This document shows, piece by piece, positions 23,094-33,849 of a stretch of DNA of 64,000 bases. The notes under the pieces are model-generated. The model had not been told where the DNA came from. It worked only from the letters and a program-made list of their open reading frames with translations, and did not search any database. The DNA comes from Phytophthora hibernalis (Eukaryota; Oomycota; Peronosporomycetes; Peronosporales; Peronosporaceae). The stretch spans positions 434,001-498,000 of the forward strand of contig JAAKBF010000339.1 of the NCBI GenBank assembly GCA_012656075.1, given 5' to 3'. A program made the position numbers and the translations under genes. Positions within the stretch are counted from its first letter, which is position 1. Every line of letters begins with the position of its first letter.

Positions 23094-23396
23094 TCACAGA
23101 TTCGATGTAGACTGCCCATACGGGGTTTTCCAGCTCAGATTCGTGTTGAAGAAGTCAGTGAACTTTGCAAAATGGATCGACGCTGTATGGTCGTAGAGGT
23201 CAACGTTGCCAGCACCTGGGACCCAGAGCAGTACTGGTAGTAGTGTAGGAGTGTGCTCTGTCAGCTCGTGTACAGTACCACCGACGAAACGAATGTCGGT
23301 CAACGTTGTGAGAAAGCCCTGCTCAGCCAGCTTCGTCGCAAACCTGTTCCTCCACTCCAAACGAAAAGAATCCTGTGTTTTTGTCTGCCCGAGCAA
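23094..23396 (-). CDS. hypothetical open frame downstream of the oxygenase-like gene
   Basis: This 100-codon open frame has natural composition (RFATKLAEQGFLTTLTDIRFVG) but no recognised domain and no ATG start. It may be a last exon of the upstream oxygenase-like gene, an exon of another minus-strand gene, or chance. I cannot decide from the sequence. Confidence 0.25.
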   Translation of the reverse strand: MLGQTKTQDSFRLEWRNRFATKLAEQGFLTTLTDIRFVGGTVHELTEHTPTLLPVLLWVPGAGNVDLYDHTASIHFAKFTDFFNTNLSWKTPYGQSTSNL

Positions 23397-23442
23397 GTGA
23401 TTTCATTGCCAAAAGTATCAGCCATTGTCAACCTTGGGAGGG

Positions 23443-25827
23443 CTACGACTCGGTATCGATCGTTGGAAAATACTTCCTCGTTATCTCGGAAATGCCCTTG
23501 TCGACCCCAGGATGATAGCCTTCGTCAGGAGCGTGCTTATGGTGAAACTTGGAAAATATCACAGTCCATTTAGATGGTCTTTCTGCTCTGCTTTCCATGC
23601 TGAACATGGACGCAAAGGATTTGCCAATATATTTGGACATCCAGGCATGGGCGCTGTTTTCATCATCAAACCCTGTGAAAGTTATCTGGCGCTCTGAACC
23701 TCGAAGAAACGACTCGACCGCAGGGTCCTCTGGAACGATAGCATCTGGAATCACCCACGTGCTCGGCTTTTCTCGATTGGCGACCACGTGCCGTATGTAC
23801 CCGAGACGAGCTAACACAAAATGAGATAGTGCGTCGCTCGCGCGACGATAGCTCCACCCCAACTGAGCTCTTCTCAATGCACTCGATAATATTACCGAAG
23901 TATATTGGTCCAATGTGGTCGAAAACAAAAATCATCTTATCAAATGCAGTTGTGTCTTCACAACGTGTTGCAGATTTCCAGAGAATGTCCAATTCGTAGT
24001 AGTTGCCGATACGGTGAGGAGACCAATATCTAGCCTCCTTGAAAAATGAGTTGAAAACAGTCGTGTGACCATCAAGTGCTCCTATCAGGCGTATCATAAC
24101 ATTAACAAACGTTTCGATATATACGCACTCCGAGCATTTAAGGAATGGAGCTTCAATTGCGTCCCAACCAAATCCGCGTACGAGAACGGAAAATGGAATG
24201 ACCAGGGCAACGGTGAAGCCGACTTTCTCGAAAAATAACGCGATAAGGTCCATCTCGCCCAGTTTAACGATAGCATCGCAGACGTCGGCACCAATTTGTC
24301 ATCTGGCAGGCTTGGTCATTCCTTTCCCCAAGAAGCGAACGCATCTTTTTGCGGTCTTGTGGTGAAAAATGAAAAACGTAAGCCGAGGCTCCCTCACTCC
24401 CGCAAAGCATACGGACGTGCTTGACGTCGCTTTCACGAGGCATTACGATGACCGCAAAACGAGAATACTGCGTGGATTTCACCGGCATCGGAGGTGCTGG
24501 CAGATATCGAGAGCAGTCATTGTCTCCATAAATGTCCCTCTTGCAACGCTTTCGCGCTAAAGGAAGATCCCGCTCCACCTTATCGCCTGCTGAATCGTTT
24601 CTTTGTCTGGAATCGTGATCTTACTTGTTGGCGACACATTCATCCACATTTCTCGCAGGGATTCATCGTCTAGATTCAGAAAGTCAAGGCGAGGTTCTGT
24701 GTCGTCATCATCACGGTCCCTACAGAAAATCTGACCGTTCGTTCCTGAAAAATACATCGTGATGGTGTCCTTACGACTTTCCTCTTCCCATTCGTGTGGG
24801 TAGTCTAACGAAAAACTTGATATTGCGAGTTAGTTCCACTGGGATGAAACGCAATCTTTTATCCGATGGTAATGCGGCATTGATCTCTTCCAGTGTATTC
24901 AACCTGGACAAATCCACTCCTGAGAGAGCAGCAGTTCCCATCTTGGCCAACGCTGCGCTGTCATAATCGTTTTTCAGAAAGAAAACTGCTGGATATGGAT
25001 CCGCAAGTCTCTTCACAAAGAACTCACGAACTGTTCGATCACTCGGGTGCCTCGCCAAATATCTAAACTCTGACTGAAGTCGGAATGAGAAAATCAACAC
25101 CGCATGGAATCCACCTGACACATCTTGAATCCTGAACTTTGCATCGGGAGAAACGACGACGTATTGCAGCCTGGCTTTCGACGTGAATTTGAACCGCTGC
25201 TCCGTATCATCACTCTCCTGAACCACTAAAGTGCCGGCGTCACTTTTTGAGAAGTTCACGATCAGAATCCTCTTTTTTGCTGATGCAGCGTATGACTGCT
25301 CAGCCACACCACTTTCGTAGAGAATCAGCCGAGGCTGTGATTCTAGAAGTATCTCCCACCACTCATAACCATCAGTCTTTTCAATTCCCAAATGTCTGGC
25401 AACGAGTTTGAAAAGTTTCATGAATCCTTTTTCCCATTCATCTTCATTCCGCGTCACGTTCCCGTCGCCAATTTCCCAAACGTTGCGTTGAGGGTTGTGA
25501 GATAGTTCTTGTTCGCAACTCGCCATTAGTGTCAGGACGTCTTTTTCGTTCTTAAATGGCAGCGTGATGGACCCCACTCCGTCAACTTTTAGAGTTGGTT
25601 TTGTTGGAAACAGCTTCGAGTGACCTGAAAAGGGAAAGCTTGGAGGCCTTTGCACCAAAACGTTGCGAACTAGGCGGTTTCTCGTCGGGGTCATCCTCAT
25701 CATTGTAGAATGGCCATGGGTGGTCCAGAAACGCTCGTTCCGCCTCCTGCTCTTCAGGCAGTGGAGCTGGAAGAGTTAGTGGCGAGAAAGTCCGAGCGGT
25801 TGGAAGTGCACGAGTCGGCGTCGTCAT
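23443..25827 (-). pseudogene. 2OG-Fe(II) oxygenase-like (prolyl 4-hydroxylase-type) gene, metal ligands absent, several frame breaks
   Basis: The order of segments fits large microbial proteins with a 2-oxoglutarate/iron oxygenase domain. KVDGVGSITLPFKNEKDVLTL is followed by a Trp-rich segment (NVWEIGDGNV), RLILYESG, a GTLVVQ strand, YVVVSPDAKFRI, GGFHAVLIFSF, and a C-terminal AVESFLRGSERQITFTGF block. In active members RLILYE.G is followed by H-x-D and the later strand by a His. Here those positions read SGVAEQSYAAS and KFRIQ, so no iron ligands are visible. The frame changes about five times between 25827 and 23443, and some changes fit insertions rather than deletions, unlike the rest of the window. 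It is therefore either a decaying gene or a pseudoenzyme with assembly errors. Translation would start at the ATG at 25827. The family call is moderate. Confidence 0.5.
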
Positions 25828-26042
25828 CGTCCTCGTCCTCGTACGCGTCGCTCCAGTAGCAGTCGAAGTGGTTGTTGGGTTAGGGAATTTTTACATTCCG
25901 TACCAATAATTGTTTTAAGAAATCTTTCTGGACAATTATTGCAGTGAAACGTAACCCATCAAGTAACCCAATTATTGGTATTTTATGGGCACCACACCAG
26001 AATAGTCTTGTGAATCAATTCCACTTTTCTCAAACAAGCGTC

Positions 26043-27794
26043 ATGGTGCGTTCCTCCTCCTGCTGTCTGGGTTCCTCCTAAAACTAACGCTCTCCTAACA
26101 GGTTCGAATGCTCGAACCGCAGCGTCACTCCCTGGGCACGCGTGTGGCCAATCCGATGGAAGGCCGCACCGGCAGCATCGTGGCCTACGACGTTCACAAG
26201 GGGCTCTACACTTTGCTGTACAGTGACGACCACCGAGACGTCCTGGACGCCGACAGCGTGGATCGTTTCGTGATCCGCAAGTCAGCGAAGGAGCAGGAGG
26301 CGGAGGACAAGCAGCAGGCGAAGGAGAAGGAATCAGATCCGCATCAGTTTCTAGGCGCCACGCTCACGAAAACCTCCACGAGCTACGAGGGCAAAACGCT
26401 CACGAGCACCGGCCACGTGACGTCGTTTTTCGCCGATAATAAGCGGTTCCGGGTGCTGTTTTCCGACGGGTTGTACTCGGACATGACAATTGAGGAGGTG
26501 AAGAAGAATCTTAAGGCGGCGGAGGAGACGCCGGCCAAGAAGGCAGGCGAGAAGAAGAGCAAACACCACGAGAAGGAGGAGAGGCCGCTGAACACGCAGA
26601 AGTTCGAGAGCCGCAAGATGGCGTACACCATGTGTCGAGAGGTGCTGGGGATTATCCTGAGCCAGAAGAAAGTGGGCAAGCTCTGCACGGAGAAGCAAAG
26701 GGTAGTCCTGAACAACAAGGACATGCAGGTGAGAGTTTTGTGGAGGGTGTTGCACTGGCTGAACTGGAAGTAACTTGGTTTCTCATGGTTTTATAGCCAA
26801 AGCGTGCACTGGAAGCGTTTGTGGAAGCGGATGGACTGCGCACGCTTGAAGGGATTCTGAACCATTGGTTCCGAATTGACAGCACTCGCTCCGCTTCTTT
26901 ACTTGTTATGAAGGTATGGTTAAACTTTCGGTATTTGCGCCGATGTGATTTGAATCCATCTGAGAGTTCGGATGCGTTTTCTTGCTGCACAGGTTTTGGC
27001 GGTGCTGCCTGGCGTGAAAGAAGAGCACCTGAGGAAGACGACCATTGCGCGCACGTTGCGAGGTATCGAGAAGCTGAGTCATTCTGTGAGCCACATCGAC
27101 ATGGTGTTTGGCGATATGGCGCACTGGATCATTCAGAAGTGGGCGAGGACAGCGATGAACCGAACGTTTAATCGATCGGCCCGAGACCTCCTTCTTGAGC
27201 AGCAGGCGCAGATTAGCAGGGCAGGGCGTGACGGGCAGGTGCATGTCACCCCACGTTCAGCTGCCAAGCTGACCCCGCAGCAAAGGAGACAGCGCGTCTC
27301 GAAGCTCTAAGGACGAGTACTGATTCAGGCGCTGAGGCTGAAGACCCAGGCGAGGAAGTTGTGGTGTACCTCCCACAGTTCAACTCGCTGGGTTCGGTGG
27401 ATAAGCGTCGCCCAGTCCGCCAAACGCAGTGTATCGAGTCGTTGGCAGCAAAATCAACCGAGGCTACGCGGACTCCGTGAAAAAGCATACGGAGGACGAG
27501 GAAGAAAAGGATGATCGCGTGACTGCTGGGCGAATGGTCTTTGGAAAGCCTCAACTGATGCAGTTCAGCCAGTTCACGCCTGTCAACGAGCTGTTTGCCA
27601 CTGCCCGCAGCAAAACTGTTGGAAATAATACCACGGCAGCAGGAAGTACTAAAAGCGGTCTGACGTCAAGTGGTGGCGACGGCAATTCGCCGCCCAAATC
27701 ACTGCCCCTCCCAAACAAGACGAACGCGCCGAAGAAATCGATTCTCAAAATGAGGGATGAAGTGCTTACCCCTGCGTCGCAGGTGGCTTGGTAA
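26043..27794 (+). CDS. Tudor-like and TFIIS N-terminal domain nuclear protein
   Basis: The first exon is only the ATG (26043-26045). Introns at 26046-26101, 26729-26796 and 26914-26992 restore one frame. Two Tudor/chromatin-reader-like barrels appear at residues about 9-60 (GTRVANPMEGRTGSIVAYD) and 85-145 (GHVTSFFADNKRFRVLFSDG). Residues about 195-320 are a TFIIS N-terminal (LW) helical bundle (KRALEAFVEADGLRTLEGIL, LRKTTIARTLRGIEKL), which binds unstructured partners in transcription elongation. The tail has a KSILK motif that resembles a PP1-phosphatase docking site. Two single-base gaps near 27307 and 27428 break the tail; the corrected length is about 516 residues. The combination of TFIIS-N and a PP1 motif recalls PNUTS, but this is inference. 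Confidence 0.7.
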
Positions 27795-27924
27795 ACTGGT
27801 TGCAGCAAGAAAGTGTTGGGATTGGCAAGGAATAGCGTTCTACTGCATGGGCCATTTATTGTTGGGTTAAGAAGCCAATCTACGATTGAAATACTGAAAT
27901 GCAGCGAGAACAAACGTTATCGGC

Positions 27925-27936
27925 TACTACGTAGTA
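27925..27936. repeat. palindrome TACTACGTAGTA
   Basis: This perfect 12-bp palindrome lies just past the ALG7 stop codon (its 3' side) and after the Tudor/TFIIS-N gene, in a convergent intergenic gap. The core is the same as at 22950 and 35123. Confidence 0.55.
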
Positions 27937-27944
27937 TATCAACT

Positions 27945-29202
27945 CTACTGAACGAAATCGTAGAAGTAGCCGCTGATTCCGTAGCGAATGTAAAAGGCGA
28001 GACCGCAACATAGTACCTGGAATGTAAGCAGCGCCAACACGAGGTGGTTCTCCTTCATCGGTCCAAAAACAACGAGGAAGAGGTTGATGATCGTGTAGTT
28101 GGACCGCGTGGACTCGGGTGTAATGGTGGAAGGTTCCAGCAGGCCGGTCTTCGCGTTGAACTTGGGCAGTCGGTGACGCGGACAAGGAACGATCTTGAAG
28201 AGCTGCGGAAGCGAATACAGGAAGTTGAGGACCTGCGGCAGGAAGAAGAGCAGCAGCGTCTTGCTAAAGTGCCCCAGGATCCCACAGACTGCAAAAGTCA
28301 TGCCAGCATAGTAGCAAAACGTGTCTCCGACGAAGACGCGCGACGGGTACCAGTTGTGCTTGAGCAGACCCAGCGTCGTAGCCAGGTACGGCACCATGAA
28401 CATGAGCGACAGGTAGTGGAAGTTCTCGTTGTCGTGGCCCAGCAGGATCTGCCACACGTTCTGCACGACGACTGCGGCGCCAATCACAAACGACTGTCCC
28501 GCCTCCAGTCCATTCACACCGGCGTAAATGTTGATCGCGTTCGTGCAGAAGACTGCCATCATGCCCATATAGAGGTAGTAGAACAGTCCCAGCTCAGCAA
28601 CTTCTCCGCCGTCACTGATTGGCACCACGGGGCTCAGCGCCGTGTACAGCAGCGTGTCCTTCTCGAACAAGAAGCGCACGGGCTTGGGCAGCACCACGGC
28701 CGTGAGTCCCGCGTAGTTGATGAGCAGTGGCAATGATGCCAGTGGCGGGAACAGCAGTTTGTGTCGCCAACGGAGGTCCGACAGATCGTCCGTGAAGCCC
28801 AGCAAGATCATGGACAGGATGCTCACGATGCCCCAGGCCATCATGCGTCTAACGTCGCCATTGTCCACCACTGTGAGCACCGTCACGACCAACGCTGCGA
28901 CATACACGAGGCCCGACACGATACCCAGGGCCTCCGGACTGTGGGTCGTCCCATACACAAAGTGATTAGTGCATTGCATTGGCGATTGAGACAGGAATCG
29001 ACTGTACCGACGCACATGGGGATATCTCCCGCGGGGTTCCGCGTTTGCACAGATCTTTGCCCGAGAGTTTGGCCGGCATGCGACGTCCCACGACGGGGAT
29101 GAGCAGCGCCACAGCTGCGTAGCTCACGACGCCGATGGCAGACAGCTGCAGGAGGTACTTCTTCAGCTCCGCCGGCAGCAGCTCGTCCAGCGTCGACAAC
29201 AT
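27945..29202 (-). CDS. ALG7: UDP-GlcNAc:dolichyl-phosphate GlcNAc-1-phosphate transferase
   Basis: This ER membrane enzyme makes dolichol-PP-GlcNAc, the first step of N-glycan assembly, and is the target of tunicamycin. Exons are 29016-29202 and 27945-28938 with a 77-nt intron that restores IPEALGIVSG. Diagnostic motifs are GKDLCKR, LLGFTDDLSDLRWRHKLLFP with the Asp pair, NAINIYAGVNGLEAGQ and FVGDTFCYYAG. About ten hydrophobic segments are visible. Translation starts at the ATG of MLSTLDELL (29202). One missing base in the CCCC run near 29035 breaks exon 1 just before the intron. Corrected length is about 393 residues, as expected for the family. Confidence 0.93.
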
Positions 29203-29479
29203 GATCGCCGAGTACGTGGCAGAAGACCAAATAGGTTTCGGGTCTTCACGTGGCCACGAAAATCTATGGGAATCGATACAAACGCTGTTTAGTAGGGGTA
29301 TCATGTTTGCTTCGACTACTTACAAAAGTCAAGAGATGTTATCGGTTTGTGTTGTGAGCAAATATCATATTTGAAGGGGTATTAGGGTATAAAACATTTG
29401 TATAAATACGTCAGCCTGCTTCGTCTGATGTGCAGCCCTCCCTACTTGCATCGCCGCCCCTTGCTCACTGCACACCTTG

Positions 29480-30650
29480 CTACATGGGTTTGTTCACGGC
29501 AATTGGAGGTGGACGCACAGGTGAGGCGTAATCGACAGACTTGGACGTGCTGGACGCCGTTGGGGACGATGGGAACATCGGATTCTCATGGCGAGGTGAC
29601 GACGTGGTGCTGGACGTGGGTGGAGACGGCGGCGGCGGATGGCGGAAGTGGTTGATCGGAGACGTCGAGTAGGGCTTGGTCATGGACGACATAGTGTCGC
29701 TCGGGTGGACACGTAGCTGTGTGGTCTCTTCCGTCTCCACCGAGACGCTGCCGTCCTCGTGGACGTGCACATCGTTGGCCACGATGGTCTGGAGCATGAA
29801 CTTGCCCTGACACTCGTTGAACTCGAGCACGACCAACTCGCCGTTGTGAAAGTTCTCGAGCATCTCGAACTCGCTGATGCGGTACTTGAAGTAGCGCGTG
29901 AGGATGACGCGGATGGCCACGCCGTGCGTCACGAGCACGTAGTTCTCCTCGGACGACTTTTCGAACATGCGGTAGAGTGACTCGAGGAAGGACGACACGC
30001 GGTCGTATACGTCGGCGGGGGACTCTCCGCTCGGGAAGCGGTAGAAGAAAGAGCCGAACCGCCGACGCTGCGCCTTGCACTCTCGGATCTTCATGGGGTC
30101 CTGGAAGTTGCCAAAGTCCTGTTCACGAATGCGTGGCTCCTCGGACCAGGGGATGGCTTTGCCTTCGAAGCCCCAAGCCTTCAAGATGCCGCAGAACGTC
30201 TCGATCGTGCGGACGTAGGGCGACACAATGAACCTCTGCACAAATTCACAACACCACGACAATTAGGTACAATTCTGGCTGAAGTTCTTTACTGCAATTG
30301 CAACGCACCATGGTCTCATTGCCCACGATTTTCTTGATAGACTTGCCAGCGGCCACCGCCTGCTCGTAGCCGAGCTCCGTGAGGTGCATGGCGTTGTCGG
30401 GCACGCGGCCGTACAGCAGCGGGTCGATGTTGCCCTCGGACTCGCCGTGGCGCACGAGGATGAGTCGCTTGGGGAAGCCTGTGGCCTTCTTGCGGCACAG
30501 GAGACACGTGAAGCGGCGTAGTATGCCGTGCTCTGCGCCTTCCTTCGGACAGGTGGACGCACGTCCGGCACCCAGTATGAGACCCAGAGCGGCGCCCGCG
30601 AGCGTGGCGGACAGGACGCTCGCCATGAGGGTGGACGTCGAGCACACCAT
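29480..30650 (-). CDS. histidine phosphatase / phosphoglycerate-mutase-like protein with N-terminal anchor
   Basis: Two exons, 30309-30650 and 29480-30235, with a 73-nt intron, give 365 residues without frame problems. The first 32 residues are a hydrophobic signal or anchor (SVLSATLAGAALGLILGAG). The catalytic motif LILVRHGESEGN follows, with the phospho-accepting His, and the second active-site His lies in YVLVTHGVA. FGNFQDP and the SGESPADVYDR segment are typical of the broad-range acid phosphatase branch. The C-terminal 80 residues are Pro/Ser-rich. The substrate cannot be told from sequence. The gene starts about 200 bp from the 58-bp hairpin at 30857. Confidence 0.85.
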
Positions 30651-32385
30651 CGAGTTCTCGGTGTGGCAGTTGACTTGAGCTCGACGCGGCAAATTGGATT
30701 ATGACCTGAATGCAGACTAAAAATGTGTCAGCCAATCAGAGGAGCCAAAAAACACGCTAGAATGGTGGTGCGTTTTGCTGCTCGATACCACTCTATCAGA
30801 AATGTTGTTAAACACAGGGGGCGGAATGGGAACCGCGTCTGCTGGACGAGCGACACAACATATTATTATGTCTGGCGGCTGTACAGCCTGTACAGCCGCC
30901 AGATATAATATGTTCTACAGCGGATATCATCTGCGAGTCACAAGTCGATGACGGCAATCAAAATTCCATCAGGTGGGGGATGCGAGGCCTGTTGCAACCG
31001 AGCACTTCAACTTGGCCTTCTCCGCCGATCTTGAAGCCGTCATTTTCCGCGGTACAAGTATTAGAAAATATCAACCGTGTAAAACGCATCAACAAGCAGG
31101 ATGCAGCAAGTGGCATGTTCGCTTGATCAAAACTTGTGTGTCTGTCGGTTTTGTTCGGCAGTGCAACGGGAAGTGAATATGATGCCGCACAAACGAATTT
31201 ACGTCCTTGTATCTGATTGCAGGCAAACTAAACCAGCACCATCCTAGCGGCAGCGTCATAATCGGTGATTTTGCCACGAAGAAGGCATGCATTCGTCCTA
31301 ACGCATTGACAGTCTGCATGTGCAGTTAGAAGCTCAGACAGCTTGTCGATGCCAAGGCGAAGCGATGTCGACTTGATGTGGCCAAACGATTTCAGAACAA
31401 TACAGTAAGGTCGCCTAGCTAGAATTCATGTTCGCACCGGTACCTCAATAGGCCATCAAAAACAGTCAATGGTCTCGGTCGCTCGATCCAGCAGCATTGC
31501 TGCTGTCTGTATCTGTTTCAGTCATTAAATCGAGGTTGCACTAACGCAAAAATGCGGTAAGTACCAAAAATGCGAATAATATACTGTGGTACTTGCGTCG
31601 TTTGACTCGACAATCGACCAGCCTTCATGCTTTCGGACGTGTTAATTGCTGTGATGAAGGCTGTTCCCCGTGTTATTAATACCAGTCGAGAAGCGACAAG
31701 TGAACGAATTCAGTACGGTGCATGTAGTGCAGTGGTTAAAGAGCATCACAATCTCGCTTCTTGAACGTGCGTTGGATGGCGGAGGGACACCACCGGACGA
31801 TGGGAGTTTCTATCGCACCCGTTTCGTGTCTCTGGCGTGGTTTCGTGACTTCTCCACGTGGGTTTGCGCCTGCCAAGTTTGCTGAAATTCATCGCCTCGC
31901 AGCAACACCGTCCTCACCGCACATGTACACAATACATGCATGCGCTTGGGTCAATCTGCGCCTGTGCAATTGGACGACACGAACGCTTCGCAATCAAAGG
32001 CGACGCCCTCGCTCGCGCCCCAAGCAGAATACATGTACGATGGTACAGTTGGCACTTGACGTTGCGACGCACAACGGACGACGGTACCGGTATGCTCCTA
32101 GCTGTTGCTGAAAATGTTCCGGTGCCGTGGCTCACTTAACGCTTTCGCTCAGACCAATTGCGATGTCGGTAAACAGATACGCGTGTACTATAGATAGAGT
32201 TCTACATATCTGCATCGCAGTTCTATTGCATTGCTGCCAGCGACTGTATTTTTACGATCGCTACCGGTATTTCAGTCCTACATGTGTCCGGCTATTTTTC
32301 GATGGACGGTCGCACAGTTGCGTGTAGCCATCTTTGGAAAGTCTCCAATGCAGCATTTTGCACCACGACGAAGGGCCCATTCTAG
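30651..32385. other. gene-poor intergenic region
   Basis: About 1.7 kb without a convincing gene; open frames are short and lack domains. Apart from the hairpin at 30857-30914 I see no structure. It presumably holds promoters for the phosphatase (minus) and the kinase (plus). Confidence 0.45.
30857..30914. repeat. 58-bp long inverted repeat (hairpin)
   Basis: Two arms of about 27 bases pair around a 3-base centre. The inner 12 bases on each side (GGCGGCTGTACA and its complement) are perfect. The outer AT-rich part (AACATATTAT) differs only by a few extra bases in the left arm. It could be a miniature mobile-element remnant or a cruciform site; no target-site duplication or coding capacity was seen. 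Confidence 0.7.
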
Positions 32386-33849
32386 ATGCTGTCCCGCGTA
32401 CCTCCCGAAGAACTCCTACCTGCCAAACACAATGCTCAAGACGTCAACTATCCGGTCGGAGAGAATTCATTGCATCGTCGCCATTCCACTTGTGGCCTCA
32501 CGTCGGTCTCTTCAGAACTGAAAATCACCACCCGCGCAACCGTTGCAGGATACGCACCGCAGCCTCGAGGTAGTGACATCTACGGCGAATTGCCAATTCT
32601 ACGCTATCAATACGTGGCACGTGCAGTTCGCGTGCTCTTTGGGTCGAGGTGGAGACTCAAGCGGTTCCAAGAACGCACGATCGTACTTCGCACTGGGTTT
32701 GAGCCTTCACTTGCCATATATCCTGGACCACGAGAAGCAGCTTCGTTCGAGCTGAAAAGCAGCGGTGGAGTGAACCCTGAGACCACATGCGTGCTGGCGC
32801 TGGACACCACTTGCGAGCTTACTGGGGGTAGAAGCAACGATGAGAAAGTCTCCCGAGCTACTGGCATCCAGTTGTCTAGCCCTTCGGGATCGCCTTCATC
32901 CCGTCTTCGTATCCGGTTTGCAACTGCAGCGGATGCGAACATTTGGTGCTCTATCATCCGAGAGACTTTGAGGCACGCAAGGTGGAGTCGAGATACTCAG
33001 CCCACGAAGGAGAATCATTCCACGCCCGGACGAAACGTACGTGTTGTACAGCACACGCCTTCCTCCAAACGATTCGTGATCAAGGTTCTAACAACAGACT
33101 CGAAAAGCTTTGAGCGAGGAGACTGCCGAGAGGTCCACATTATTCGCCGTCTCTACAGCTCCTGGTTTGCTCAAGATGTGAGCTTGGTGCACGGATATCG
33201 GGTCGTAGAGACGCCCCAAGAAATGGTCCTCATCATGCCGCAGCTTCCTGGTAGCACACTGCTACAAGTCTTGCGACAGCGTCGTGGACGCAAGCAGAAA
33301 CTGAAAGACGAGGATGCATGGCGATTTGTTGATCAACTTGCCACGCTGTTGCAAGCGGCTCACCAAACAGGCATTGTTCACTGCGACTTGAATCTCGAGA
33401 ACGTGTTAGTCACCTCGGATTTTACGCGTACATGGCTCATTGATTTTGGCGGAGCTTTTGATCGGCTAGACGGCCAAAACTCGACTTGTCAAACTCAACG
33501 AATGACTGGTACACCAGGATATGTTGCACCGGAGCGTGCGCAGCATCCGCTTATTCCACCGACCCCAAAGGCTGACGTCTTCAGCCTTGGTATTTTGCTT
33601 TTCCAAGCACTATCTGGTCAACATCCGTATCTTGATGCTACGAGCGAGAAACGCACCTTGCTGTTGCAAGACTCGTTGCGTCTCGATTGGACTCGAGCTG
33701 AAGCATTTTTGGAGGCAAAGCGCGTGTCACCAGAATTCCGTCAGTTGATCAGCGAAATGCTCGCTGCTGACCCCCGCGCTCGCGTTTCACTGGATGATGT
33801 ACTCGACACAGCTCGGGAATCATTGAAAACAAGGTTTGGGGAGTTGTAA
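32386..33849 (+). CDS. protein kinase with N-terminal PH-like domain
   Basis: This single-exon frame of 487 residues is intact. Residues about 65-195 have the strand pattern of a PH domain, ending in RLRIRFATAADANIWCSIIRE with the expected Trp in the last helix. The kinase domain follows: VIKVL (ATP-binding Lys), REVHIIRRLY (helix C Glu), HCDLNLENVL (catalytic loop near residue 331, HCD in place of HRD but with Asp and Asn kept), LIDFGGAF (DFG) and YVAPERA (APE). The glycine-rich loop is not recognisable, so ATP binding may be unusual, but all catalytic residues are present. The PH-kinase order resembles AGC-like or oomycete-specific kinases. The start at ATG 32386 is the first in frame and could be somewhat further in. 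Confidence 0.8.
   Translation: MLSRVPPEELLPAKHNAQDVNYPVGENSLHRRHSTCGLTSVSSELKITTRATVAGYAPQPRGSDIYGELPILRYQYVARAVRVLFGSRWRLKRFQERTIVLRTGFEPSLAIYPGPREAASFELKSSGGVNPETTCVLALDTTCELTGGRSNDEKVSRATGIQLSSPSGSPSSRLRIRFATAADANIWCSIIRETLRHARWSRDTQPTKENHSTPGRNVRVVQHTPSSKRFVIKVLTTDSKSFERGDCREVHIIRRLYSSWFAQDVSLVHGYRVVETPQEMVLIMPQLPGSTLLQVLRQRRGRKQKLKDEDAWRFVDQLATLLQAAHQTGIVHCDLNLENVLVTSDFTRTWLIDFGGAFDRLDGQNSTCQTQRMTGTPGYVAPERAQHPLIPPTPKADVFSLGILLFQALSGQHPYLDATSEKRTLLLQDSLRLDWTRAEAFLEAKRVSPEFRQLISEMLAADPRARVSLDDVLDTARESLKTRFGEL

Noticed and set aside
23094..23396. A separate gene downstream of the oxygenase-like locus
   Set aside because: Kept only as low confidence because there is no ATG and the splice sites to either side could not be set.
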